Assembly: GCF_009909205.1 (NCBI RefSeq)
Contig: NZ_JAAAPN010000002.1
Location: 186,001 to 250,000 of the forward strand
Direction of reading: 5' to 3'
Origin: Aquabacterium fontiphilum
GTDB taxonomy: Bacteria > Pseudomonadota > Gammaproteobacteria > Burkholderiales > Burkholderiaceae_C
DNA: 64,000 bases
Within the stretch, counting starts at the first letter, position 1, and each line of letters starts with the position of its first letter. The notes under the pieces are model-generated. The model saw only the letters and a list, made by a program, of their open reading frames with translations, searched no databases and was not told the origin of the DNA. Below, in pieces: positions 45,038 through 53,801 of this stretch. The position numbers and the translations under genes were made by a program.

Positions 45038-46240
45038 TCAGACCTGGGCGGTGGCCTGTGACGTGGCCGTGTCCTTCATGCCATAGGCCGTGACCAGGCG
45101 CTGACGTTGCGCCGGCAGAAAGTTGATGCGCGCCGCATCGCCCCCGGTGGCCTTGACCACCCTGGGGTCCATCACCTTGAACCACAGCGGTGGCACATAG
45201 GCGATCAGGAACATGCCCGTGTAGCCCAGTGGCAGAAAGGTCGGGATGTCGTGGAAGCTGCGCAGCGACTGGTAGCTGCGGGCCGGGTTGGCATGGTGGT
45301 CCGAATGGCGCTGCAGCTGGAAGGTCAGGATGTTCGACAGCACATGGTTGCTGTTCCACGAGTGGTGGGGCTGGCAGTGCTCATAACGGCCATCGGGCTT
45401 CTTCTGGCGCAGCAGGCCGTAGTGCTCGATGTAGTTGGCCGAGGTCAGCATGAAGGCGCCCAGGAAGGCCAGCACCATCAGCAGCATCAGCGCCTGCGTG
45501 CCCAGCCAGGCCGTCATGGCGCCCCACACGATGGCGGTGCCGATCCAGCCCTGGATGATCTCGTTGTCCAGGCTCCAGGCCGACTTGCCCTGACGCGCCA
45601 GACGCTCGACCTCCAGATCCCAGCCTCGGAAATAGGCGCCGGGCATCTCCCGGAACATGAAGCGGTAGATGGTCTCACCCATCTTGGACGAGGCCGGATC
45701 TTCCGGCGTGGCCACGTGGCGATGGTGGCCACGGTTGTGCTCAATGCAGAAGTGCGTGTAGGCGCCGAGTGAGAGGTTGAACAGCGCGGCCTTGCGCGGC
45801 AGCCACTCTTTCTTGTGGCCGAGTTCATGGCTCATGTTCATCACCAGGCCCAGCATGAAACCGTTGATGACCAGAGTGGTGACCATGCCATACCAGGGCA
45901 CGGCGTGGGTGGACAGAAACCACACGTTGAACAGCGTGGTGGCCCAGCCCACGGGGATGGCCAGATAGATCATCCAGCGGTAGAAGCTGCGCGACTCCAG
46001 GTCGGGCACAGCGGCTTCAGGCGGGTTGCTGGTGTCGTCGCCGATCAGCCAGTCCAGCAGGGGCACCAGCACGAACATCACCAGAAAGGGCAGCACATAC
46101 CAGGCCGCGTGTTCATGGCCCAGCCAGGCGGCCATGGGGCCGGCCGCGACGATGGCGGGGATCAGGGTGGGCAGGATCCAAAGGGGCTTCTTTCGGTCCT
46201 GGTAAGGGACAGCCATCGGATCGGGCAGCACAGCGCTCAT
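45038..46240 (-). CDS. alkB: Alkane 1-monooxygenase
   Basis: Membrane di-iron hydroxylase converting n-alkanes to 1-alkanols. The 400-residue protein has several membrane helices and the eight-histidine signature: HELGH (138-142), HNRGHH (168-173) and HSDHH (312-316), plus NYIEHYG, which is typical of AlkB rather than desaturases. GAGGAG precedes the ATG. AlkB needs rubredoxin and its reductase; neither is fused nor encoded nearby. The AraC gene diverges from it. It could also act on medium-chain or other hydrophobic substrates. Confidence 0.93.
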   Translation of the reverse strand: MSAVLPDPMAVPYQDRKKPLWILPTLIPAIVAAGPMAAWLGHEHAAWYVLPFLVMFVLVPLLDWLIGDDTSNPPEAAVPDLESRSFYRWMIYLAIPVGWATTLFNVWFLSTHAVPWYGMVTTLVINGFMLGLVMNMSHELGHKKEWLPRKAALFNLSLGAYTHFCIEHNRGHHRHVATPEDPASSKMGETIYRFMFREMPGAYFRGWDLEVERLARQGKSAWSLDNEIIQGWIGTAIVWGAMTAWLGTQALMLLMVLAFLGAFMLTSANYIEHYGLLRQKKPDGRYEHCQPHHSWNSNHVLSNILTFQLQRHSDHHANPARSYQSLRSFHDIPTFLPLGYTGMFLIAYVPPLWFKVMDPRVVKATGGDAARINFLPAQRQRLVTAYGMKDTATSQATAQV

Positions 46241-46330
46241 GTTTGGGTCTCCTCGGTGGGTGGGATGCCCCGATCTTGCGAAACCACACCCGAATGGGAT
46301 ACCGTCGCTGCTGGCAACTTATCGTCATTT

Positions 46331-46353
46331 GGTGACACGCTCTGGTGACACGC
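46331..46353. repeat. Direct repeat between alkB and the AraC gene
   Basis: Two copies of GGTGACACGC (46331-46340 and 46344-46353), 13 bases apart start to start. Direct repeats of this sort are typical AraC-type operators. The second copy overlaps the predicted GTG start of the AraC gene, suggesting autoregulation or a later real start. Confidence 0.5.
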
Positions 46354-47430
46354 CCCGCCCCCTCTGCACCGACTTCCGCCCAGGCCGCCGACTGGCTGGC
46401 GCCCGCGCTGCACCCCATTTATGCCCGGCTGATCTGTGCCGAGATGCGCCGCCGTGGCTTTGATGAGGCACAGATCCTGGCTGGCACGCGCCTGAACTGG
46501 GCGGCGTTGCATGAAGGCCAGCGCCATCTCAGTCTCGATGAGGTCAGCCGACTCATTCGTCGCGCCATTCACCTGACGCAGGCGCCCTGGCTTGGCATCA
46601 CCGTGGGATGGGGCACGCAGCTGTCTGCCCACGGGCCGGTGGGTGTGGCCGCCATGTCCTGTGACAACGTGGGCCAGGCCCTGGCGCTCATCCAGCGTCA
46701 TGTGGGGCTGAGGCAGTCGCTGATCGCCCTGACGGTGCAGCCAGATGGGCAGGATGTCGCCCTGGTGGCGCAGGAGCGTCTGCAGGCCCCCGACGTGCGC
46801 GAATACATCCTGGGCCACTTGATGGGCGCCGGCCTGCGTCTGCTGGACACGCTGACAGGCCTGGACATGACCCGCCTGGCGCGGGTGGAGTTTGCCTTTC
46901 CCGAGCCACCGTGGGGTGAGGCCTACCGGCAGTGGGGGCCCGACGTGCGCTTTGGTGCAGAACACACCGCCTTGATCCTGCCCCTGCGTCTGCTGGCGCA
47001 TCCCGGCCTGGCCCCCGATCCGCAATCGCACCGCATGGCCCTGCGCGAGTGCGAGCGCCTGTGGGCACAGCAAAACGACCCACGCGACAGGCTCGGGCCG
47101 GTCGGCGACCGCATTCTCAAGGCCCTGCTGCGCTGCGAAGGACGCTACCCGCGGCTGGACGAACTCGCTGAACGGGAGCATGTGTCACCCCGAACGCTGA
47201 TCCGCAAGCTGCGCGAGGAGGGGCTGACCTACCAGCAATTGCTCGACCGTGTCCGTGAAGACCTGGCCTGCTGGTGGCTGCTGCACTCGGACAGCAGCGT
47301 GGATGCGATTGCAGACCGGCTGGGCTACCAGGACACGTCGAACTTCAGCCGCACCTTTCGGCGCTGGGTGGGCATGACGCCCAGCGACTTCCGGCGCTCG
47401 GCCCGCGCTCAGCCCACCTTCACACCTTGA
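46345..47430 (+). CDS. AraC/XylS-family regulator, probable alkB activator
   Basis: A 361-residue regulator: an N-terminal arabinose-binding-like domain found in the OruR/AlkR group (about 20-230) and a C-terminal AraC DNA-binding domain ([23 protein letters not shown] and [31 protein letters not shown]). AraC-type AlkR activates alkane monooxygenase in Acinetobacter (family knowledge), and this gene diverges from alkB. The GTG start has no clear ribosome site, so a later start is possible. Confidence 0.85.
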   Translation: MTRPAPSAPTSAQAADWLAPALHPIYARLICAEMRRRGFDEAQILAGTRLNWAALHEGQRHLSLDEVSRLIRRAIHLTQAPWLGITVGWGTQLSAHGPVGVAAMSCDNVGQALALIQRHVGLRQSLIALTVQPDGQDVALVAQERLQAPDVREYILGHLMGAGLRLLDTLTGLDMTRLARVEFAFPEPPWGEAYRQWGPDVRFGAEHTALILPLRLLAHPGLAPDPQSHRMALRECERLWAQQNDPRDRLGPVGDRILKALLRCEGRYPRLDELAEREHVSPRTLIRKLREEGLTYQQLLDRVREDLACWWLLHSDSSVDAIADRLGYQDTSNFSRTFRRWVGMTPSDFRRSARAQPTFTP

Positions 47431-48964
47431 ATACGGCCACCGACTGAACCAGCTCGGCCGCCTGCTGGCGCAGGCTTTCGGCGGCCGCGGCAGACTCCTC
47501 GACCAAGGCGGCGTTCTGCTGGGTGGACTGGTCCATCTGTTCGATGGCCGTGCCCACCTGCGACACGCCTTCGCTCTGTTCGCGGCTGGCAGCACTGATG
47601 TCTGTGACGATGAGGCTGACGCGCTCGATGGCCTGCACGATGTCCTGCATGGTGCTGCCGGCTTGCTCGACCAGGCTGGCGCCCTGGGCGACCTGCTCGG
47701 TGCTGGCCGAGATGAGCGTCTTGATCTCGCGCGCCGCCTCGGCGCTGCGTTGGGCCAGCAGGCGGACCTCACCGGCCACGACCGCAAAGCCTCGGCCTTG
47801 TTCGCCGGCGCGGGCGGCCTCGACGGCGGCGTTGAGCGCGAGGATGTTGGTCTGAAAGGCGATGCCGTCGATCACGCCGATGATGTCGGCAATCTTGCGC
47901 GACGCCTGCGAGATGCCCTGCATGGTGTCAACCACCTGGGATACCACCGCGCCGCCTTGCTGGGCGACCTGGCTGGCCGACTGGGCCAGCGTGCTGGCTT
48001 CCTGCGCGTGGTCGGCGTTGTGGCGCACCGCGGTGCCCACCTCGTTCATGGTGCTGGCGGTCTGCTGCAGCGCGCTGGCCTGGTGCTCGGTGCGGGCCGA
48101 CAGATCCTGGTTGCCCAATGCGATCTGGGTGCTGGCGGAGGCCACGCCTTCGGCGCTCAGCCGCACATTGCGCACCACGCTGGACAACGACTGCTGCATG
48201 CCGGCCAGATCGGCCAACAGCGGCCGGAACTCGTCATGGCTGGTGTGGTCGGTCGGGCCGGACAGGTCACCCTCGCGCACCCGTTGCGCGACCGCGCAGG
48301 CGTACGCCACCCGGCGCTTGAGCATGCGTCCGACCAGCCAGGCCGATGCGATCTGCCCCACCACGATCGCGGCGAAGGCGACCAGCAGCACCGCCAGCGT
48401 CGCCTCGACATCCGCGCGCACTTCCGAGATGTCCTCGGTGATGCGCTCTTTCTGATAGTCGACGTTGTGCTTGAGTTGAGCCAGCAGGGCGTTGCGAGCC
48501 GGGATGGTGTGATCCACCAGATAGGCAAAGGCCTCTTCTTTCTGGCCGGACTCGATCAAGGCAATGTTGGCCTCGCCGGCTTGCCAGAACGCCGCCATCA
48601 GCGGTGGGATGCCTGAGAAGTTGTCCTTGCCCGTTCGCGTGAAAAGACGCTGTTCGTATGAGCGCAGCAGTGCATCGATCTGGACTCGTTTGGACTGGAT
48701 ATCGGCAAAGGCAGCGGCGCGCTCCTGCGGCGTGCGGGAGAGTATGGCGTGGCGCAACTGCAGCGAAACGCGGGTGACGTTGAGCTCGAGGGCTGCCATG
48801 TCGCTGAGTTGCGGCATGCGCACCTCGGCGGTCCGCTCGGTTACGGCGATGGCGTCCTTGAGTTCGCGGTGTGAAAACAGGGCCACCAGGACCAGCGCGG
48901 CGGCCAGCAGCAGCGCGAGGCCAAGCAAGCGACCCGAGATGCCGAGATGAGAAAGGCGGGGCAT
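47420..48964 (-). CDS. Methyl-accepting chemotaxis protein
   Basis: A 514-residue chemoreceptor: two membrane helices ([20 protein letters not shown] at the N-terminus, and [20 protein letters not shown] at about residue 190), a periplasmic four-helix-bundle-like domain, HAMP, and the signalling domain ([38 protein letters not shown]). The ligand is unknown. AGGAG precedes the ATG and a sigma-28 promoter lies upstream. Its 3' end overlaps the AraC gene's end by about 11 bases, in opposite orientation. Confidence 0.95.
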   Translation of the reverse strand: MPRLSHLGISGRLLGLALLLAAALVLVALFSHRELKDAIAVTERTAEVRMPQLSDMAALELNVTRVSLQLRHAILSRTPQERAAAFADIQSKRVQIDALLRSYEQRLFTRTGKDNFSGIPPLMAAFWQAGEANIALIESGQKEEAFAYLVDHTIPARNALLAQLKHNVDYQKERITEDISEVRADVEATLAVLLVAFAAIVVGQIASAWLVGRMLKRRVAYACAVAQRVREGDLSGPTDHTSHDEFRPLLADLAGMQQSLSSVVRNVRLSAEGVASASTQIALGNQDLSARTEHQASALQQTASTMNEVGTAVRHNADHAQEASTLAQSASQVAQQGGAVVSQVVDTMQGISQASRKIADIIGVIDGIAFQTNILALNAAVEAARAGEQGRGFAVVAGEVRLLAQRSAEAAREIKTLISASTEQVAQGASLVEQAGSTMQDIVQAIERVSLIVTDISAASREQSEGVSQVGTAIEQMDQSTQQNAALVEESAAAAESLRQQAAELVQSVAVFKV

Positions 48965-48992
48965 GGTTGCTCCTGACAAAAGCCATACCGTG

Positions 48993-49019
48993 ATATCGGC
49001 CTTTCCCTGTTGGAATTTA
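48993..49019 (-). promoter_or_regulatory. Sigma-28 promoter of the chemoreceptor gene
   Basis: Minus strand TAAATTCC-N11-GCCGATAT, matching the flagellar pattern with canonical N11 spacing and 7 of 8 bases in the -10. It gives a short leader of about 20 nt before the chemoreceptor ATG. It puts the gene in the motility regulon. Confidence 0.8.
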
Positions 49020-49120
49020 GGACACCCCTCTCAGGGGAGGTCACCAGTGTGCGAAAACCGATGACAGTGCAGGCATCTTCTGGCGAAAGAGTCACAGTCC
49101 GCGGTTCTTACAATCCTCGT

Positions 49121-52100
49121 ATGGCATTCGTTCACCTTCGCGCCCACACCGAGTACTCCGTCGTGGATGGCACTTTGCGCATCGACGACCTGGTCAAGGC
49201 AGCGGCCCAGGACGCCCAGCCCGCTGTGGCTGTCACCGACCTCAGCAACCTGTTCGGCGCGGTCAAGCTCTACAGCGGGGCGCGCAAGAAGGGTGTTCAG
49301 CCCATTTTGGGCGCCGATGTCTGGCTCGAGCCGGAAGAGGCAGGCAAGGCGCCCACCCGGCTGCTGCTGCTGATTCAGAATCGCGCCGGGTACCTGCGGC
49401 TATGCGAGTTGCTGGGCGAGGCCTGGACGGCTCCCGGCCAGCGCACGCACGCCTGGGTGTTCTGGCAGTCGCTGGTGGCCAATAACGAAGGCCTGATCTG
49501 CCTGTCGGGGGCCGACCTGGGCCCGGTGGGCCAGGCCCTGCTGATGGGCGATCAGACCAAAGCCGAAGCGTGGGCCCGCAAGCTGGCCGAGGCCTTTCCG
49601 GGCCGCTTCTACATCGAGCTGCAGCGCGGCGGCCACGCCACCAACGAGCCCCACATCCGTGGCGCCGTGCCATTGGCGGCCAGGCTGCAACTGCCGGTGG
49701 TGGCCACCCATCCCATCCAGTTTCTGGCGCCAGATGATTTCGAGGCCCATGAAGCCCGTGTGTGCATCGCTGAAGGCGAAACCCTGGGTAACCCAAAGCG
49801 CGTCAAGCGCTTCACCAAAGAGCAGCACTTCAAGACGGCCGCGCAGATGGAGGCCCTGTTTGCCGACATCCCCTCGGCCATCGCCAACACCCTGGCCATT
49901 GCACGCCGCTGCTCGCTGACGCTGGTGCTGGGCAAGCCGCAGCTGCCCGACTTCCCCACGCCCATCATGCCCAATGGGCAGCCCCAGCCCATGGAAGACT
50001 ACTTCCGTGAGTTGTCGCACCAGGGCCTGGAAGAACGACTGCTGCACCTGTTCCCCGATGCAGCCCAGCGGGATGCCGAGCGCCCGCGCTATGTGGAGCG
50101 CCTGGACTTCGAGATCAACACGATCCTGAAGATGGGCTTTCCGGGCTACTTCCTCATCGTGCAGGACTTCATCAACTGGGCCAAGAACAACGGCTGCCCC
50201 GTGGGGCCAGGCCGGGGCTCGGGTGCCGGCTCGCTGGTGGCCTATGCGCTGAAGATCACCGACCTCGACCCGCTCAAGTACAACCTGCTGTTCGAGCGCT
50301 TCCTGAACCCGGAGCGGGTGTCGATGCCCGACTTCGACATCGACTTCTGCCAGGGCAACCGTGACCGCGTCATCGACTACGTGAAAGACCGCTATGGCCG
50401 CGAGGCCGTCAGCCAGATCGCCACCTTCGGCACCATGGCGGCCAAGGCCGCGCTGCGCGACGTGGGTCGTGTGCTGGGCATGGGCTATGGCCATGTGGAC
50501 AGCATCGCCAAACTGATCCCGGCGCCACCGGGCAAAACGGTGACGCTGGCCAAGCTGCCGCCCGACTTCGACCCCGAGAAGGCGAAGGTGATCTACGCGC
50601 GCCATGAGGCCCCCGAGCTGAACGAGCGCGAGAAGGCCGAAGAAGAAGTGGCCGCGCTGCTGGAGCTGGCCGAGCGCGTCGAAGGCATGGTGCGCAACAT
50701 CGGCATGCACGCCGGGGGCGTGCTGATCGCACCGGGCAAGATCACCGATTTCTGCCCCCTGTACCAGCAGCCGGGCAGCGACTCGGCCGTGAGCCAGTAC
50801 GACAAGGACGACGTCGAGCAGATCGGTCTGGTGAAGTTCGACTTCCTGGGCCTGGCCACGCTGACGATTCTGGAGACGGCCAAAGAGTTCATCATGGCCC
50901 GCCACCCGGACCAGAAGGACTTCGACTTCGCCAAGATCCCGCTGGACGACGCGGCCACTTACCGGCTGCTGTCCGAGGGCAAGACCGTGGCCGTGTTCCA
51001 GCTGGAATCCCGCGGCATGCAAGGCATGCTGCGCGACGCCAAGCCCAGCGTGTTCGAGGACATCATCGCCCTGGTGGCGCTGTACCGTCCGGGCCCCATG
51101 GACCTGATTCCGTCTTTCTGCGCCCGCAAACACGGCAAGGAAGAAGTCACCTACCCGCATCCGCTGATGGAGTCGGTGCTCAAGGAGACCTACGGCATCA
51201 TGGTCTACCAGGAGCAGGTGATGCAGGTGGCCCAGATCGTCGGCGGCTACTCGCTCGGTGGCGCCGACCTGCTGCGCCGCGCCATGGGCAAGAAGAAGGT
51301 CGAGGAGATGCAGCACCACCGCGGCCTGTTCGCGGAAGGGGCGGCCAAGAACGGCATCAGCGAACAACTGGCCAACGAGATCTTCGACTTGATGGAGAAG
51401 TTCGCGGGCTACGGCTTCAACAAGTCGCACGCGGCCGCTTACGCCTTGCTGGCCTACCACACCGCCTGGCTCAAGCAGCACTACACGGCCGAGTTCTTCG
51501 CAGGCAACATGACGATTGCCAGCGACGACACCGACAAGCTCAAGATCTTCCACGACGACGCCACACAGAACTTCGGCATCCGCTTCACGCCGCCCGACGT
51601 GAACCAGGGCCAATGGCGCTTCATCCCCATTGACGACAAGACCATCTGCTACGCCCTGGGCGCCGTCAAGGGCACGGGGCAGGGCGCGATCGAAGCCATC
51701 GTGCGCGAGCGCGAGGCCAACGGCCCGTTCAAGAGCTTCTTCGATTTCTGCTGCCGGGTGGACCGCAAGCTGGTCAACAAGCGTGTGGTCGAGGCGCTGA
51801 TCAAGGCGGGCGCCTTCGACACGCTCCAGCCCCGGCGCTCGGCCCTGCTGGCCAGCGTGGCCCTGGCCTTCGAGTATGCCGACACCCTGGCCGCCAACGC
51901 CGATCAGGGCGGTCTGTTCGACTTTGGCGACAGCCACGCGGCGTCGACCAACGAACCCGATCTGGTGCCCACCGAGGACTGGACCACCAAGGAGCAGCTG
52001 ACGCTGGAGAAGACCGCCATCGGTTTCTACCTGACCGGCCACCTGTTCGATGAACACGAGCGCGAGGTGCGCCGCTTCGCCAAGCGCATCGGCGACTTGC

Positions 52101-52660
52101 AAGACAGCCGTGAGCCCCAGATGGTGGCCGGCATCCTCAGCGAGCTGCGCATCATCAACGGCCAGCGCGGGCGCGTGGCCATCTTCAAGGTCGATGACAA
52201 GACCGATGCCATCGAGGCCGTGGCCAACCAGGATGTGCTGGACGCCCACAAGGACCTGATCAAGGACGACGAGCTGGTGGTCATCCAGGGCAAGGTGCAG
52301 ACGGACCGCTTCTCAGGTGGGCTGCGGCTGAATGTGCAACAGGTGTTCAGCCTGGCGGCGGCGCGCTGCCGCTTCGCCCGCTTTGTGCGCGTGGTCGACC
52401 GCGATGGCCGCCTGCCACTCGACGAGGTCTTGCGCGAGTTCCCCGCCCGGCGCGTGCCCGCGGGCGACCCCGGCCTGCCGGATCTGATCCAGGGCCTGCC
52501 CATCCGGCTGGTGGTCGAGCGCCATGTGGATGGCCTGTCGGCCCGCGGTGAGTTGGAGCTGGGTGACCAGGCCCGCGTGTTCCCCAGCGACCAGGCGCTG
52601 CGCCGCGCGCGCGAACTGATGCCGGGGGCGGAGCTGGCCCTGGTCTACGGCGAGGGCTGA
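49121..52660 (+). CDS. dnaE: DNA polymerase III alpha subunit
   Basis: Replicative polymerase of 1179 residues, normal DnaE length. It has the PHP domain at the start (FVHLRAHTEYSVVDG), GPGRGSGAGSLVAYAL, the catalytic aspartates in SMPDFDIDFCQGNRDRVI, a helix-hairpin-helix/finger region and an OB-fold near the end. The ATG giving MAFVHLRAHTEYS fits the family. This is the housekeeping DnaE1, not the mutagenic DnaE2. Confidence 0.97.
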   Translation: MAFVHLRAHTEYSVVDGTLRIDDLVKAAAQDAQPAVAVTDLSNLFGAVKLYSGARKKGVQPILGADVWLEPEEAGKAPTRLLLLIQNRAGYLRLCELLGEAWTAPGQRTHAWVFWQSLVANNEGLICLSGADLGPVGQALLMGDQTKAEAWARKLAEAFPGRFYIELQRGGHATNEPHIRGAVPLAARLQLPVVATHPIQFLAPDDFEAHEARVCIAEGETLGNPKRVKRFTKEQHFKTAAQMEALFADIPSAIANTLAIARRCSLTLVLGKPQLPDFPTPIMPNGQPQPMEDYFRELSHQGLEERLLHLFPDAAQRDAERPRYVERLDFEINTILKMGFPGYFLIVQDFINWAKNNGCPVGPGRGSGAGSLVAYALKITDLDPLKYNLLFERFLNPERVSMPDFDIDFCQGNRDRVIDYVKDRYGREAVSQIATFGTMAAKAALRDVGRVLGMGYGHVDSIAKLIPAPPGKTVTLAKLPPDFDPEKAKVIYARHEAPELNEREKAEEEVAALLELAERVEGMVRNIGMHAGGVLIAPGKITDFCPLYQQPGSDSAVSQYDKDDVEQIGLVKFDFLGLATLTILETAKEFIMARHPDQKDFDFAKIPLDDAATYRLLSEGKTVAVFQLESRGMQGMLRDAKPSVFEDIIALVALYRPGPMDLIPSFCARKHGKEEVTYPHPLMESVLKETYGIMVYQEQVMQVAQIVGGYSLGGADLLRRAMGKKKVEEMQHHRGLFAEGAAKNGISEQLANEIFDLMEKFAGYGFNKSHAAAYALLAYHTAWLKQHYTAEFFAGNMTIASDDTDKLKIFHDDATQNFGIRFTPPDVNQGQWRFIPIDDKTICYALGAVKGTGQGAIEAIVREREANGPFKSFFDFCCRVDRKLVNKRVVEALIKAGAFDTLQPRRSALLASVALAFEYADTLAANADQGGLFDFGDSHAASTNEPDLVPTEDWTTKEQLTLEKTAIGFYLTGHLFDEHEREVRRFAKRIGDLQDSREPQMVAGILSELRIINGQRGRVAIFKVDDKTDAIEAVANQDVLDAHKDLIKDDELVVIQGKVQTDRFSGGLRLNVQQVFSLAAARCRFARFVRVVDRDGRLPLDEVLREFPARRVPAGDPGLPDLIQGLPIRLVVERHVDGLSARGELELGDQARVFPSDQALRRARELMPGAELALVYGEG

Positions 52661-52675
52661 GCGGTTGTCATCGCG

Positions 52676-52689
52676 CCCCTCTTGAGGGG
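52676..52689 (+). terminator. Hairpin after dnaE
   Basis: CCCCTC (52676-52681) pairs with GAGGGG (52684-52689), 15 bases after the dnaE stop. No T run follows, so it is a weak terminator or decay-blocking hairpin. Confidence 0.4.
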
Positions 52690-52827
52690 GATATGCGAGC
52701 TTGATCGTCTGGCTAAGATTGGTCGATCCGTTTTGGATGATGTCATCTCCGTGTTGACCCGGGGTGAGAGGTCCGTCCCAGCAGTTGTGTGAACGTTGGT
52801 CGTCAGTCTATTGACGGGGCGCAATGA

Positions 52828-53171
52828 GTGTGCCTGATGACGCCGTTGGTCGCATGTCTGATGCTCACCGGCTGTTTCGGTGATGGCGAGGCGAGTGATC
52901 CAGAGCCTTCTGCAATAGCTGGCGATGTGGGCAATACGTCGGGTGTCGAGCAGCCCCCGTCCAAAAAGATCATCACGAGCGCCTCAGTCCTGGATTGCGC
53001 GGTGTGGAGGCCAACCGGATACACAGGAGCAGCTCAGTTACTGGGAAGGCACGTCCAAAGACATCGATGCGTTGACGGCGACTACCGAAGAACGCTTCAG
53101 GGCCTATTGGGCCGCTGAGCGACTCAAAAGTGGCGCCGTATTCCGTTAACCGGATGGCCGCGTTTGTGAGT
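52828..53171 (+). pseudogene. Decayed copy of the lipoprotein at 53211-53795
   Basis: The N-terminal part still reads as a lipoprotein signal (LMLTGC) followed by GDVGNTSGVEQPPSKKII, which matches GEVGDTSGVEQPSSEKII of the next gene. It then goes out of frame, lacks about 190 bases of the middle, and resumes as SKDIDALTATTEERFRAYWAAERLKSGAVFR, matching the paralogue's C-terminus, with a TAA replacing the next codon. Even the bases after that stop match the paralogue's end (PDGRVC). So this is a tandem duplicate broken by deletion and frameshift. Confidence 0.85.
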
Positions 53172-53210
53172 TAGGCCGAGCGCCGTTTTTTCAAAACAAA
53201 CCCAGGATTC

Positions 53211-53795
53211 ATGATCGTGATCTTTCAGTGGTGTTCAGTCTGGCGTGTGTCAGCTATTCGATGGCTTGCCAGCTTGTTGCTGTGTGGGATGCTGGCCGGC
53301 TGCCTAGGTGGTGGCGATTCGAGCGATGTGCCGCCTGCGCAGGTTGGCGAAGTGGGCGACACCTCAGGTGTCGAACAACCCTCGTCCGAAAAGATCATCG
53401 ACAACGAAGACCTCAGCCCCGGATTGCGTGGTGTGGATGCCAACCGCAACGACATCCGCGATGACATCGACCGGTTGATCGCGCAGAAGTACGCGCGCAC
53501 CCCCGAGATCCAACGTGCGGCGGAGCAGAAGGCCAGGGCCTTGCAGCGGAACATGGAGGCGACGACGCGGGAAGAGGCGCTGCGTGCAGGGGATGCGGTC
53601 GAACGTGCGGCGGAATGTGCGTATCAAACGCTGCCCCGTGCCACCAGGGAGCAAGTGCAGTTCCGCGAGGACATGTCCAAAGACATCGAGGCCCTGACCG
53701 CTAATACCGAAGAGCGCTTCAGAGCCTACTGGGCAGCCAACCGCCTCATGAGTGGCGCCGTGTTCCGTCAGCCAGATGGCCGTGTTTGCGACTGA
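53211..53795 (+). CDS. Predicted lipoprotein with a DxNxNDxRDD motif, intact copy
   Basis: A 194-residue protein. The N-terminal signal ends in a lipobox (LAGC, Cys31), so it is probably lipid-anchored. GVDANRNDIRDDIDRLI (about residues 74-90) resembles a calcium-binding loop of the DxNxNG type; the rest is charged and helical (EQKARALQRNMEATTREEALRAG) with two late cysteines. I do not recognise a family with a known role. The next gene, a secreted hydrolase, starts 6 bases after its stop, so the two are probably co-translated. A decayed copy lies just upstream. Confidence 0.7.
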   Translation: MIVIFQWCSVWRVSAIRWLASLLLCGMLAGCLGGGDSSDVPPAQVGEVGDTSGVEQPSSEKIIDNEDLSPGLRGVDANRNDIRDDIDRLIAQKYARTPEIQRAAEQKARALQRNMEATTREEALRAGDAVERAAECAYQTLPRATREQVQFREDMSKDIEALTANTEERFRAYWAANRLMSGAVFRQPDGRVCD

Positions 53796-53801
53796 GCCAC
53801 C

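Noticed and set aside
49400-52249. A 949-codon open frame on the minus strand opposite dnaE
   Set aside because: It mirrors dnaE in an antisense frame; GC-rich codons create long false frames. No domain or start signal supports it.
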